A stretch of 64,000 nucleotides of DNA from Proteus terrae subsp. cibarius (GTDB taxonomy: Bacteria > Pseudomonadota > Gammaproteobacteria > Enterobacterales > Enterobacteriaceae). Below are positions 1 through 8,139 of the stretch, piece after piece; the stretch's first letter is position 1, and each line of letters starts with the position of its first letter. Under the pieces are notes generated by a model, which saw only the letters and a program-made list of their open reading frames with translations, searched no databases and had not been told where the DNA came from. Location: contig NZ_CP047349.1 in the NCBI RefSeq assembly GCF_011045835.1, positions 1,364,001 to 1,428,000 of the forward strand, written 5' to 3'. Made by a program: the position numbers and the translations under genes.

Positions 1-33
1 CAGTAGCCCCTTATTTATCCATGAGGAGTGATC

Positions 34-411
34 ATGTCTATTGTGATTACGGTTGAGCAAGTTAATGAGCAATTAGAGGTGATGGGGTTTGAGGCAACAA
101 GCCTTGTTATAAGCTCTGCCATATCTATTGTGGATACTATTGATACTTGCCTTGATAACGCAGGATATTCAGATGCAGTTGTTACTTTAATTAAGCTGTA
201 TTCGGTTATCCTCATATTATCATCTGCTGATGTTAGAAAAATATCCTCAGAACACGCACCTTCTGGCGCTTCTGTTTCATATCAGTATTTTGCTGATGGT
301 AGAAAAACATTGTTAAAAACGCTGTCTTCTCTGGACCCCTCTGGATGTACCGATAGCTTACCTATTGAACGACCTGTTGGCATTGTTCAGTTTGATGTGG
401 TTCGAGGGTGA
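34..411 (+). CDS. phage head-tail connector-like protein
   Basis: This small protein opens the visible part of the prophage late operon. I chose the ATG at 34 over an in-frame GTG at 28 because a GAGGAG ribosome site lies five bases upstream of it. The 125-residue product has no motif I can name with certainty. Its hydrophobic helical N-terminal half, and its place just before the gp10-like neck, terminator and tail tube genes, fit the head-tail connector (adaptor) slot of lambda/HK97-like phages. The stop codon at 409-411 is one base from the next start, so the two genes are translationally coupled. The role is inferred mainly from gene order. Confidence 0.6.
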   Translation: MSIVITVEQVNEQLEVMGFEATSLVISSAISIVDTIDTCLDNAGYSDAVVTLIKLYSVILILSSADVRKISSEHAPSGASVSYQYFADGRKTLLKTLSSLDPSGCTDSLPIERPVGIVQFDVVRG

Positions 412-412
412 T

Positions 413-754
413 ATGGGGAAAATCCTGCGACGATTTTGCAAGGGGTGGGCAACCATTTGGAAAATTACAGGTAAAGATGGTTACGGTAAACCCATATTTT
501 CAGAGCCAATTCACATCCGATGTGATTACGGAAGTAGTTTTAAAGATGGTAGAAAAACCATTGGCACTGAAATAATTATTAAGAATGTTATTTGGACTGA
601 GTATAGCGAAGCAACTCAAGAAGACTATATCGCCATTGGCAAATATGAAGATAGAGATCCATTTTTGCATGGTGCTAGTAGGATTAAGTCTATCGATAGA
701 GACCGAGATATTAATGGCGGCCTAGATGATTACACACTAACAACGGCGGTGTAA
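413..754 (+). CDS. phage head-tail joining / minor structural protein
   Basis: A 113-residue phage protein begins at the ATG that follows the upstream stop by one base. The longer reading frame from 365 would overlap the previous gene, so I reject that start. The sequence is mixed alpha/beta with several DGR/KDG turns. It looks like the small stopper or head-closure proteins found between the adaptor and the gp10-like protein, but I recognise no diagnostic motif. It ends two bases before the next gene, so it sits in the tightly packed late operon. Function rests on position. Confidence 0.6.
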   Translation: MGKILRRFCKGWATIWKITGKDGYGKPIFSEPIHIRCDYGSSFKDGRKTIGTEIIIKNVIWTEYSEATQEDYIAIGKYEDRDPFLHGASRIKSIDRDRDINGGLDDYTLTTAV

Positions 755-756
755 CT

Positions 757-1125
757 ATGGGGGCAAAAGTAAAAGGAATAGGTAATGCGATATCTAACTT
801 AAACTCTCTGGTTGGAAGTATAGCATCAAAAAAGATAGCTCGAGCCATGCATAGAGCGCTAGATATTGGTGGTAGGCAAGCTGCTATATACACACCCATT
901 GACACTAAAATGCTCATTAACTCACAATTTAGAGATGTAAAAGTAAAAGGCACACTATTTACTGGTCGCGTTGGTTATTCTGCTTCATATGCTGTTTTCG
1001 TTCATGATCCTAATGTTAATCAAAGTTTCCGTAGACCTACCGCTAAGAAAGAATTCCTCCTGAAAGGATTTGAGGAAACGAAACAAATGATTGATAAGGC
1101 TGTCGCTGAGGAGTTTAAAATATGA
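757..1125 (+). CDS. HK97 gp10-like neck / tail completion protein
   Basis: This 122-residue protein matches the HK97-gp10-like family. It has a basic N-terminal helix, a TPIDTKML segment (the family usually shows 'TP.DTG.L..S'), a GYSASYAVFVHDP strand-turn ('Y...VE.GT' in the family) and a C-terminal helix after the RPTAKKEFL segment. These proteins sit at the head-tail interface and help complete the neck or tail of siphophages. Its stop overlaps the next start (ATGA), which is typical of coupled late genes. Confidence 0.8.
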   Translation: MGAKVKGIGNAISNLNSLVGSIASKKIARAMHRALDIGGRQAAIYTPIDTKMLINSQFRDVKVKGTLFTGRVGYSASYAVFVHDPNVNQSFRRPTAKKEFLLKGFEETKQMIDKAVAEEFKI

Positions 1126-1493
1126 CGACCTTTGAGAGACTGAAAAACTATTTTTCTGAATCAGGATTATCAGATGGCTTCATTCAGCAGGATTATATTT
1201 GGAATGAAAAAGAAGGTAATGATTCAGATTCATACATCGTATTTCAGCAACCCAATGGAACTGGACGTATTGATGATCTAAGTGGTAATGATTTCTTTAC
1301 CGTTTCACTCATATCTGGCAAGGCGTGGATTGAGTTTATTGTTCAGAGAGCTAACGAAATACTAGAGTATGTAAGGTGTCACTCTAGAAGCCATAACATT
1401 GGCTTTATTATCAATACATCTGGTTTTGTTAATCCAATTCAAACGACAGAAGGTAGGTTTATCATTCCGCTTTCTTTCCGTTGTACATCTTAA
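1122..1493 (+). CDS. phage tail terminator-like protein (lambda U position)
   Basis: The 123-residue product overlaps the end of the gp10-like gene by four bases. It lies directly before the major tail tube gene, which is the tail-terminator slot (gpU in lambda). It carries a 'YIVFQQPNGTGR' segment and a C-terminal beta-rich stretch, as in the small proteins that cap the tail tube and stop its growth. No catalytic motif is expected. A hairpin terminator follows at 1512. Role from gene order and general fold features. Confidence 0.65.
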   Translation: MTTFERLKNYFSESGLSDGFIQQDYIWNEKEGNDSDSYIVFQQPNGTGRIDDLSGNDFFTVSLISGKAWIEFIVQRANEILEYVRCHSRSHNIGFIINTSGFVNPIQTTEGRFIIPLSFRCTS

Positions 1494-1511
1494 ATTAAAC
1501 ACATCTCAACA

Positions 1512-1534
1512 GGTCGCTCATGCGGCCTTTTTTA
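1512..1534 (+). terminator. intrinsic terminator after tail terminator gene
   Basis: The stem GGTCGC / GCGGCC has a TCAT loop and is followed by a run of T. It sits between two genes of the same late operon, so it probably reduces rather than stops transcription. Confidence 0.65.
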
Positions 1535-1557
1535 TTTGCAAATAAAGAGGTTATAAC

Positions 1558-2313
1558 ATGGCACAATGCCCTGATGATAAAGGTCTAGTGATGGGTAACG
1601 CAGGTATTCTGCGCATTGCAAAAGGCTGTCCTGACCAGGTACCAGCACAAGATCAATTCCTGCGCTTAGGCGCACTAACAAGCAAGTCATTCGATTTCGG
1701 TATGGAGACAGTGACATCTAATGCTGATGACACTAAAGGCTTAACTGAATCAATTGTTACTGGCGCTGACTTTACCATTAGTTTTGATGGTGAGTTAAAG
1801 AAAGCTGGTGTAACCGGTTCTACTTCCGCATTTGATATTGCTAAAGAAATCCTTGATGAAATCAAAGCAAGTCGCCAGCCAACATATTGGGTTCAACTTG
1901 ATATGAAAGGCGATGGTTCTGATGTTATTCAGGGCTATATGGCTTTCACATCTTGGTCAATGGAGTTTCCAACAAAAGAAATCTCCACTTACTCTGGTGA
2001 GTTGAAAGTTGCTGATGCAGAAACGGTTGAATGGTTACAAGAAGAAATCGTTGTTGAAAGCATTGCTGTTGAGCCATCCTCCCTGTCCGTAAAAGTGGGT
2101 GAAACCAAAACATTTACTGTCAAATTTACACCAACCGATGCGACGAACAAAAACTACACTGCCGTAAGCGATAAGCCGAACTTTGCAACAGTTACTCAGC
2201 TTGTGAATGTGGTCACTGCGCGTGGCGTTGCCGAAGGTACTGCAAACGTTACTGTCACATCCGAAGATGGTAGTAAAACAGCCAAATGCGTGGTCACTGT
2301 TACCGTTGCTTAA
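1558..2313 (+). CDS. major tail tube protein with C-terminal Ig-like (BIG2) domain
   Basis: This is the main building block of the tail tube, 251 residues long. Residues 1 to about 165 form the tube domain, with the 'FDFGMETVTSNADDTKGL' and 'FDGELKKAG' segments common in lambda V-like proteins. Residues about 168-251 are a bacterial Ig-like group 2 domain, shown by 'PSSLSVKVGETKTFTVKFTPTD' spacing, an alternating strand pattern and a final VTVTVA strand. Such Ig domains decorate the outside of tails in lambda and T5-like phages and are thought to give weak binding to cell surfaces. The start has an AAAGAGG ribosome site. Its codon use looks somewhat richer in GC than the neighbours, as expected for a highly expressed gene. 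Confidence 0.85.
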   Translation: MAQCPDDKGLVMGNAGILRIAKGCPDQVPAQDQFLRLGALTSKSFDFGMETVTSNADDTKGLTESIVTGADFTISFDGELKKAGVTGSTSAFDIAKEILDEIKASRQPTYWVQLDMKGDGSDVIQGYMAFTSWSMEFPTKEISTYSGELKVADAETVEWLQEEIVVESIAVEPSSLSVKVGETKTFTVKFTPTDATNKNYTAVSDKPNFATVTQLVNVVTARGVAEGTANVTVTSEDGSKTAKCVVTVTVA

Positions 2314-2362
2314 TATTACAAAGGGTGCTTTCGAGTGCCCTTGATAATATTCAGGAGGGATT

Positions 2363-3055
2363 ATGACGCCTATTTTAGAAATCGGTGAGATGGTTATCTC
2401 TACTGATAAAAAGGATTACTTATTTAGACCATCGTTCATCAATATGACAAGAGTTGGTGAGCCTAAACAGATTGTGATCGCATACGGTCAATTAAATGGC
2501 ACAGAGGTACAAGATTTAATTACTCGTGCCGTAATGAATTACAGGGTTATTCCTGAGTGGTTAATAAAGACCATTGGCAAGCCAACATATGGCCGAAATA
2601 TTCTACAGTCTGCAATGATGGTTATGCAGGCGTGCTGTGATGATGATTGTTCTGAAATAATTGGCGAATGGAAATCAGGTAAGCGCGGTATCGTCTATAA
2701 AAACGGCAAGATGCCAATCGCTGACATTATTGTTATTGCCAGAGAGTTATTCACTCATGGAATTATCGGCAAAGCGAAGATACGCAAACTTCAACGCAAT
2801 GAAGGCAAAAATGAATTCTCAGATGAGTTCATGGCAATTGACTACATTAGTTCTGCTCGTGCTCATTTTGGAATGAATCGTGATGAAGCAGAGCAGTTAA
2901 CCATGACTGAATTTCAGATGATGCTCAAAGCTAAATATCCCGATGAGAAAGGCTTCACCAAAGAAGAATATGACAACATCATGAAGCAAGATGATAAGCG
3001 TAATAATGAGCTGATTAGCGGTAAACGTCGATTGGTGAGTAGAAAGAAAGTATAA
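2363..3055 (+). CDS. tail assembly chaperone (DUF6246 family)
   Basis: This 230-residue protein lies between the tail tube and tape measure genes, where lambda has G/GT. Its C-terminal part ('SSARAHFGMNRDEAEQLTMTEFQ' spacing, then a Lys-rich tail) matches what I know of DUF6246 phage proteins, which are assigned as tail assembly chaperones. It has a good ribosome site (AGGAGG). Unlike lambda G/GT I see no overlapping frame that a -1 shift could reach. The downstream DNA carries stops and then a separate moron gene. The chaperone role is inferred from family and position. Confidence 0.7.
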   Translation: MTPILEIGEMVISTDKKDYLFRPSFINMTRVGEPKQIVIAYGQLNGTEVQDLITRAVMNYRVIPEWLIKTIGKPTYGRNILQSAMMVMQACCDDDCSEIIGEWKSGKRGIVYKNGKMPIADIIVIARELFTHGIIGKAKIRKLQRNEGKNEFSDEFMAIDYISSARAHFGMNRDEAEQLTMTEFQMMLKAKYPDEKGFTKEEYDNIMKQDDKRNNELISGKRRLVSRKKV

Positions 3056-3160
3056 CTATTGTGATAAGCATCAAAATATAGCTTTTATAGTTAAATTGAA
3101 TATTTGAATATGTGATAGATGGTGGTTTAATAAATAAAATTAAACTATTTTTGGTGTGGT

Positions 3161-3601
3161 ATGTGTAATTTAAATAGTGATGCAATGAGACCGACTAGCG
3201 GCAAAAGAAAGGCAACTGCGGAAGGTAAGGGAATCACAAGTAAAAAATTGATATTTATTGCGTTTTTTATTATTACGTTGGCGGTACCATTGGGTTCATT
3301 TATAATTACTCAAGTTATTGGCAATGGAGCTGGTGAATATACCGCTATATCTCTAATTGTAAGTATTTTATCTTTTATTTTATCAAAATGTATTGATGTG
3401 TTTATTTCATTTGTGGAATTAAAGCATAAAAATATGAAAATCGGTCTTTTGTTCATTCAATACATCTTAGATATGCTTACTCCACTTTTTTTCATTGTTG
3501 GTTTTATCGGTTATTCAACCACGTGGTATGTGGTTGCTGTTGTCGCGTCATCTGTTTCAATGGCTGTTGCATACGGTAGGAAGTTGATATTAATTTATTA
3601 A
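3161..3601 (+). CDS. small polytopic membrane protein (moron)
   Basis: The 146-residue product has a short basic N terminus (residues 1-28) followed by four hydrophobic stretches at about 29-51, 61-82, 97-119 and 120-143. It is thus an inner-membrane protein of about four spans. I do not recognise a family. The ribosome site is weak, and an in-frame ATG at 3185 is an alternative start. It lies between the chaperone gene and the Lit-like gene and is closed by its own terminator at 3621. That marks it as an independently expressed accessory gene rather than a tail gene. A superinfection-exclusion role is possible but not shown. Confidence 0.55.
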   Translation: MCNLNSDAMRPTSGKRKATAEGKGITSKKLIFIAFFIITLAVPLGSFIITQVIGNGAGEYTAISLIVSILSFILSKCIDVFISFVELKHKNMKIGLLFIQYILDMLTPLFFIVGFIGYSTTWYVVAVVASSVSMAVAYGRKLILIY

Positions 3602-3620
3602 TTGCAGAAAATATAGAATA

Positions 3621-3640
3621 CCCGCTCTGGCGGGTTTTTT
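3621..3640 (+). terminator. intrinsic terminator
   Basis: CCCGC-TCTG-GCGGG stem followed by six T residues. It closes the membrane protein cassette. Confidence 0.8.
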
Positions 3641-3677
3641 GTTGTCTGAATGTCTTAACTTACAATGGATTGATTTT

Positions 3678-4607
3678 ATGAATAAAATAACCGCAAATGA
3701 TGCTTTCAAGAATGCAGTAATTGGAACGGTACCAGAAAGAAAGGATGAGTTTGAATTACTATGGTCAGAAAATAATGTCAATGTCATCCTGTCTGATGAT
3801 TATTATGGATTTGATCTTAAGTCAGGAGTTTTCGATTCAATAGTGTACAACCATAAAACAATGACAGTGTGTTGGGTTGTTGGTTTTTGTGCGCAAACAT
3901 CTTTCAGTGTTTTGCATGAAAAGATATTTTCTTGCAAAAATACGGGGCATCCATTGAATATAGTTAATTTATATAGTGATTCAATAAAACAAAAAATTAT
4001 TAATGGAGCCAATTTGGTTAAACAGCTTTTAGATGCTGAGAAATTTGATAATGTGAAATGGGTTTCTGATATACCTCATCCAGATATGCAGAAACCTAAT
4101 GATGTAAATGGAGAAATGTTTTTTGATATTTCATGTATGAGTATGGCATTTAATATTTTGCACGAGCTAAAGCATTTATCTATAAAAAAGGATAATGAAA
4201 ATTTAACTGATCACGATGAGGAATTAGCGTGTGATGATTTTGCAAAGCATTTTATAATAGATAATATTAAGGATTATTCAAATTCATCAGGTGATGATTA
4301 CAGTTTAGTTAAGAATAAACGGCTGATGGCGATCGCGTTATCATGTTCATTATTATATATGATTACTCCGCCAAGTCATTGGCTTGGTTCTGAAACTCAT
4401 CCATCAATTTCGAGAAGGGTTAAGGCGTTATTTAATTCTTTTGATATTGCTGATAATGATTATGCGTCTTGCTATCTGTCTACATCTTTATTGATGGTGT
4501 TGTTTGTATTCAACATTAAAGTAAATGAATTAAATGTAATAACACTCAAATCACTATCGTTTAACTTATTAGATAAACTTGATGAATTTGCTATAAATGC
4601 TAAATAG
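3678..4607 (+). CDS. Lit-like peptidase (peptidase U49 family), phage exclusion candidate
   Basis: The 309-residue protein carries an HExxH zinc-protease motif, HELKH at about residues 162-166. It is followed 15-20 residues later by an acidic DHDEELACDDFA segment that can supply the third ligand. The arrangement and overall length resemble Lit of E. coli e14 (peptidase U49), which cleaves EF-Tu after sensing the T4 Gol peptide and aborts infection. I placed the start at the ATG at 3678; a TTG start at 3639 would lie inside the preceding terminator. No strong ribosome site is visible. It sits alone between two terminators in the moron block. Superinfection exclusion is inferred. The target and trigger are unknown. 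Confidence 0.7.
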   Translation: MNKITANDAFKNAVIGTVPERKDEFELLWSENNVNVILSDDYYGFDLKSGVFDSIVYNHKTMTVCWVVGFCAQTSFSVLHEKIFSCKNTGHPLNIVNLYSDSIKQKIINGANLVKQLLDAEKFDNVKWVSDIPHPDMQKPNDVNGEMFFDISCMSMAFNILHELKHLSIKKDNENLTDHDEELACDDFAKHFIIDNIKDYSNSSGDDYSLVKNKRLMAIALSCSLLYMITPPSHWLGSETHPSISRRVKALFNSFDIADNDYASCYLSTSLLMVLFVFNIKVNELNVITLKSLSFNLLDKLDEFAINAK

Positions 4608-4616
4608 TTATAAAAC

Positions 4617-4640
4617 AAGGGCATCCGTGCCCTTTTATTT
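4617..4640 (+). terminator. intrinsic terminator
   Basis: AAGGGCA-TCC-GTGCCCTT stem and a T-rich tail close the Lit-like gene. Confidence 0.75.
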
Positions 4641-4683
4641 TAACTGACAAGTATTATTTCATAGTCAGCGGAGTGAAGTGATG

Positions 4684-5016
4684 TTAGTAACAGCTAATAA
4701 CCTTAGGATTGAAGTTGTTGGCGAACAGAACGGATGTTATGTCGTTTTCATTCATCATTCCTTTGGATACCATATACTGAATTTTATTAGGAATAGCTGA
4801 AGACTGATTATTACTTTGAACATAAGAAAAAAGAGCCTTAACTGCATCATCAAATGCAACGTTTAAAGATGAAGCTGAGTAAGGTTGACCAATTATTGTA
4901 CCTTGGCCATGCTGAACATAAGAAAGCGTCCATTCAAAACCATTACTAACCTTTTCTAACTCAACTCTGTACGCATATGTACCATTCATTTCTGAAAACG
5001 TTATAAGTTGCAACAT
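4684..5016 (-). CDS. small hypothetical protein on opposite strand
   Basis: A 110-residue protein encoded against the late operon. It has an excellent ribosome site (AAGGTGG, four bases before ATG), so I consider it real. It looks beta-rich in its first half (residues 1-55) and helical in the middle. I see no signal peptide, membrane span or known motif. The TYAYRVELEKVSNGFEWTLS part alternates like a small antiparallel sheet. It is divergent from the SOS-controlled operon at 5367 and shares the 350-base upstream region with it. It could be a regulator, an immunity-type protein or an anti-defence factor. I do not recognise the family. Confidence 0.5.
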   Translation of the reverse strand: MLQLITFSEMNGTYAYRVELEKVSNGFEWTLSYVQHGQGTIIGQPYSASSLNVAFDDAVKALFSYVQSNNQSSAIPNKIQYMVSKGMMNENDITSVLFANNFNPKVISCY

Positions 5017-5203
5017 ATTACCACCTTGATAGATATTTAATTGTTTTCTTATGATAACAAGACTTATTTTTTATATTTAGATACAGAGCATATTTATAGT
5101 TATAACAAACTCATGTGGTTCTCTTTGTTCGTTTTCTGAAAGCGCCAATCCCAGCCTTGTCCGAAGTTATCCGAATAACTAAAAAATCTTTACAAGACTT
5201 ATC

Positions 5204-5231
5204 TTGAACCACTAAAAAAACAAGATATACT
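5204..5231 (+). promoter_or_regulatory. predicted sigma-70 promoter of the YejK-like operon
   Basis: A -35 TTGAAC at 5204-5209 and a -10 TATACT at 5226-5231 are separated by 16 bases and point toward the gene at 5367. The -10 overlaps the left half of the LexA box, the usual layout for LexA repression. Confidence 0.55.
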
Positions 5232-5247
5232 GTATTTGTATACAGTT
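5228..5247. promoter_or_regulatory. LexA (SOS) box
   Basis: The 20-base site is TACTGTATTTGTATACAGTT. It has the full CTGT-N8-ACAG core and an AT-rich centre, one of the best possible matches to the enterobacterial LexA consensus. It lies 120 bases before the gene at 5367 and about 210 bases before the divergent gene at 5016-4684. The rest of the 5017-5366 interval is AT-rich and holds nothing else I can name. Confidence 0.85.
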
Positions 5248-5366
5248 ATTCTTGTGTGGTTACTTTTATAGCTTGTGTTTATAAAACCAGTGTTTTTATT
5301 CACAGATGTATAAATTTTATTTATGTCATAAAATCAGTGCAATTTTTATTTTTAGGAAAATGAAAA

Positions 5367-6569
5367 ATGACGGTTGTTGCTGATGGTGAAGGAAATGATT
5401 TAATCGAGTGTCCATTATGTGGAAACCAGCATGATGCTAATGAACTTTGCGCTTGTGGTTATGACCCCAAATTAAAAGAAAAAAATAAGTCCAATTATCA
5501 AGCTATTCATGCCGTTACAGCTACTCTTGATTTTGTTGCCGGGGATAAGGGGCGGGATATTAATGTAGAGGTAGGTAAGGAATGGGGCTTGGATTCTGAT
5601 GATGTAGTTCAGTTTATATCCAGTGCAGATAAAAGATTCATGGCTAAAAGAAAGAGCCATGGGGTTATGAAAGAAGATGCGATGCCTCATAACACTCCAA
5701 AAACATTTTCACGATATTTAGATAAAGACCTTTCATTTGTTGATTTCGTTACAGGGATTATGAAGTTGATGAAAAGGGAGGCTTATGAAGATAGATCTAC
5801 CCTTTCAGGAGGGGCTTTAGTTTTTATCCATTATCAAGTTGATTTAGATGATAGTAGTGATGGTAGACTATTGATTATAATGGTAAACAAGAAAGGTGTT
5901 TTTGATTTTAATGAGAACCTTGTGCCTAAAAAAATACCATCTGTAAATTTAGATGCTTTAAGACAGGCTGTATTAATTGATTTAACTTTGTTTAAGTCAA
6001 GTTACCCAGATAATGATGGCGATCCTTATTTACACTTTATTACGGGCATGTCAAAAAGTGAATTTTTTAAAAGAGCACTTGGTTGTAACCCTAAAATTGA
6101 TAACAAGCGAAGTATAGATCAGTTATTGAAAGCTGTAGATGGATTCTCAAACAATTTATTACTCACAACAGAGCAAAGGATCAAGGTAAGGGAATCAGTA
6201 AAATCTTTTATTGATGTTAAGGCTAAGAGCCTTGACAAGAAAATGACCGTTAGTGATGTAGGGAGAATCATAGAGAAGTGCATACCTGAAATGCAGAATG
6301 TAACAGGTAGATTTGAACAGTATGTTGATATAAACGAGTACACCATTGATCAGTATTTTGAACCTCACTACACATCATCAAAGCCATTTGGAGAAATAAA
6401 AATTTCAGATGACGATGATGAGTATGAAGTGACTTGTAGTGTGAATACTATCGGCTCCAGCAATAAATCAGATAAAAAAATAATTTACGATAAAGCCAAT
6501 TCTCGCTTGATTATTCGTTTAACAGATTCGGGTATAACAGAAATAGAGAAAATTATTAAGGGGGCATAA
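5367..6569 (+). CDS. YejK/NdpA-like (NA37) protein with N-terminal zinc ribbon
   Basis: A 400-residue protein. Residues 15-30 hold four cysteines (CPLC, then CAC) that look like a small zinc ribbon. Residues about 40-395 resemble the NA37 nucleoid-associated family. 'GGALVFIHYQ' parallels '[10 protein letters not shown]', 'YLHFITG..KSEFFKRALG' parallels '[17 protein letters not shown]', and 'LLKAVDGF' parallels 'LLQAVDDF' in the chromosomal yejK at 55.2 kb of this window. Chromosomal YejK binds nucleoid DNA and lacks this ribbon. Here the gene sits in prophage cargo, under a LexA box, and its stop codon abuts the next start. A DNA- or phage-sensing subunit is plausible. The function is unknown. 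Confidence 0.65.
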   Translation: MTVVADGEGNDLIECPLCGNQHDANELCACGYDPKLKEKNKSNYQAIHAVTATLDFVAGDKGRDINVEVGKEWGLDSDDVVQFISSADKRFMAKRKSHGVMKEDAMPHNTPKTFSRYLDKDLSFVDFVTGIMKLMKREAYEDRSTLSGGALVFIHYQVDLDDSSDGRLLIIMVNKKGVFDFNENLVPKKIPSVNLDALRQAVLIDLTLFKSSYPDNDGDPYLHFITGMSKSEFFKRALGCNPKIDNKRSIDQLLKAVDGFSNNLLLTTEQRIKVRESVKSFIDVKAKSLDKKMTVSDVGRIIEKCIPEMQNVTGRFEQYVDINEYTIDQYFEPHYTSSKPFGEIKISDDDDEYEVTCSVNTIGSSNKSDKKIIYDKANSRLIIRLTDSGITEIEKIIKGA

Positions 6570-7715
6570 ATGCTCAGTGTTGATGAGTTTGAAAGTTTTG
6601 TAAAAATAATGAAAGGCTCATCTACATCAGTTGTTAAGGGGCATTGTATAATTAATTTTGAATCTCCTCTTGATAACGTTGAGTATTTTGAGCTCTTGTT
6701 AAATAAGTATGGTGTCACTTCAATTTCAGAAAAAAGCCAGAATGAATTTGTCATTAGTACTGAGTTTTCAGATGAATCTATCCTGTTCCTTTCTATGGAT
6801 AAGCTATTTTATAAATCTTGCTCAATAGGTAGCGTGCCGGAGTTTTTTTATGTTCTAAAAGGGAATCAATCATCATTAGAAGAGTCAAAAGAAACATTGT
6901 CAATATCTTTGTTTTTAAAATGGAAATCGATAGTAACAAAGGTTTCAAACCATACTATTAATGATAAGTGTATTCTATATATGCCAAATGATGATGGCGG
7001 AAAAGAGCTGGTTGTAACCATAAATGAGAGCTTAGATTTTGTAAAAAAAATAAACTATAAAATTGACTCAAATCTTTCTGCTGATAACATTCTTAAAGTT
7101 TTAGATATAAATGACGCTCAATCTACTGAGCGTGAGTCAATAATGAGAACTGCGATATTTGAACTAATAAAAGATAATGAAAACAAAAATTTAATTTCAG
7201 TTATAGAAGCAGGGGATAAGATATATGTTCGTTATCAAAATCTACTTGAATTATATACAAAAAGATTTTCAGTAAACAAAATACTGTCAGAGTTAGAGCA
7301 AAAACAACTTGAGTACACAACTAAAATTAATGATTTTGTTTCATCTAGTCAAAATAAAGCATTTGCTATTCCAGGTGCTTTGATTGCAGTCGGCGGGTTG
7401 GCGAAATCAGGTGGTTTTTTCGACTCAGTTCTCATATTCATTGGTCTATATTTGATATATAGGGTCACTTATATCTCAAATGAGATACTGCTTGATTCTT
7501 ATGAGTCATTGAAAAATAGCTTAAATGACCTAATTAAAAGGTATTCTAAGTTCGATGAAGGTATTGAGGTGCGAGATGCCGCATCTAGAATAGATTCAGA
7601 CATAAAAATAAAAATAGGTAATGCTAAAAAAAGAATCGAAAAGATTAATGATATGGGTGTAATTATGTTGTGTGTAGGTGCTGTTTACTTAATTATAAAG
7701 TTGTTTACACCTTAA
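6570..7715 (+). CDS. membrane protein partner of the YejK-like protein
   Basis: The ATG directly follows the stop of the YejK-like gene, with an AAGGGGG ribosome site inside it, so the two products are probably made in fixed ratio. The 381-residue protein has a soluble mixed N-terminal part (1-255), two adjacent membrane spans at about 264-279 and 284-304, a charged cytoplasmic helix region (305-360) and a last span at about 362-379. I recognise no family. A soluble sensor-like partner plus a membrane protein is a layout common among abortive-infection modules whose effector damages the membrane. That reading is inference. A strong terminator follows. Confidence 0.6.
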   Translation: MLSVDEFESFVKIMKGSSTSVVKGHCIINFESPLDNVEYFELLLNKYGVTSISEKSQNEFVISTEFSDESILFLSMDKLFYKSCSIGSVPEFFYVLKGNQSSLEESKETLSISLFLKWKSIVTKVSNHTINDKCILYMPNDDGGKELVVTINESLDFVKKINYKIDSNLSADNILKVLDINDAQSTERESIMRTAIFELIKDNENKNLISVIEAGDKIYVRYQNLLELYTKRFSVNKILSELEQKQLEYTTKINDFVSSSQNKAFAIPGALIAVGGLAKSGGFFDSVLIFIGLYLIYRVTYISNEILLDSYESLKNSLNDLIKRYSKFDEGIEVRDAASRIDSDIKIKIGNAKKRIEKINDMGVIMLCVGAVYLIIKLFTP

Positions 7716-7731
7716 TATACCTATTCCTTTT

Positions 7732-7753
7732 AAACCCACTCCGGTGGGTTTTT
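7732..7753 (+). terminator. intrinsic terminator of the YejK-like operon
   Basis: AAACCCAC-TCCG-GTGGGTTT hairpin with trailing T residues. Confidence 0.85.
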
Positions 7754-7788
7754 ATTGCTCAAGCATGGCTGATTTTCATCCGATTAAC

Positions 7789-8139
7789 TTATTTTTTTTG
7801 GCAGGGCCATGCGTTAATAAAAGAATCTACTACCAGATGACTTGCTTGCTTGTCACGAGCCTCAGGTGAATTCTTTAGGTGTTTAGCCGCAACGTCCATA
7901 GCTTGGTTTAGCGTAACATTGCGTGGAGGGCAGAAAAGAATACCCGAACCCAAGTCAAGCGTTCCTGCTATATAGCCTGAGTACATGCCTGACTTAACAA
8001 TATCGTTAGCATCTAGCATAGTATCATTAATTAGTCGCTCTCTTGCTTGGTTATATTCGTGCACAGAATTTCCATCCCAAAGATAAACTTGAGCAGTAAG
8101 TGGCATAGGAAACAGTAAAAGAAATAAAAATTTTTTCAT
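7789..8139 (-). CDS. Rap1a/Tai-like secreted immunity protein
   Basis: The 116-residue product has a signal peptide (MKKFLFLLLFPMPLTA) and is thus periplasmic. The mature part carries the Rap1a/Tai pattern: a 'GYIAGTLD' helix, a 'FCPPRNVTLNQAMDVAAKHLKNSPE' stretch and a C-terminal '..FINAWPC'. Two conserved cysteines probably form a disulphide. Rap1a and Tai proteins neutralise type VI amidase effectors in the periplasm. Phage-borne members are known to me, but their partners usually are not. No cognate effector gene is next to it. It is the only gene in this stretch on the minus strand besides the one at 4684. Confidence 0.65.
   Translation of the reverse strand: MKKFLFLLLFPMPLTAQVYLWDGNSVHEYNQARERLINDTMLDANDIVKSGMYSGYIAGTLDLGSGILFCPPRNVTLNQAMDVAAKHLKNSPEARDKQASHLVVDSFINAWPCQKK

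Noticed and set aside
1..30. End of an upstream gene at the window edge
   Set aside because: Only a TAG at 4-6 could mark a stop. Too little sequence to support a partial gene.
2320..2345. Hairpin after the tail tube gene as a terminator
   Set aside because: AAGGG...CCCTT is present, but no T run follows, so it is more likely a processing or incidental hairpin.
2363..3161. Possible -1 frameshift product of the tail chaperone gene, as in lambda G/GT
   Set aside because: No clear slippery heptamer is seen near the end, and the -1 frame after the stop is closed quickly. The next gene is a membrane protein with different character.
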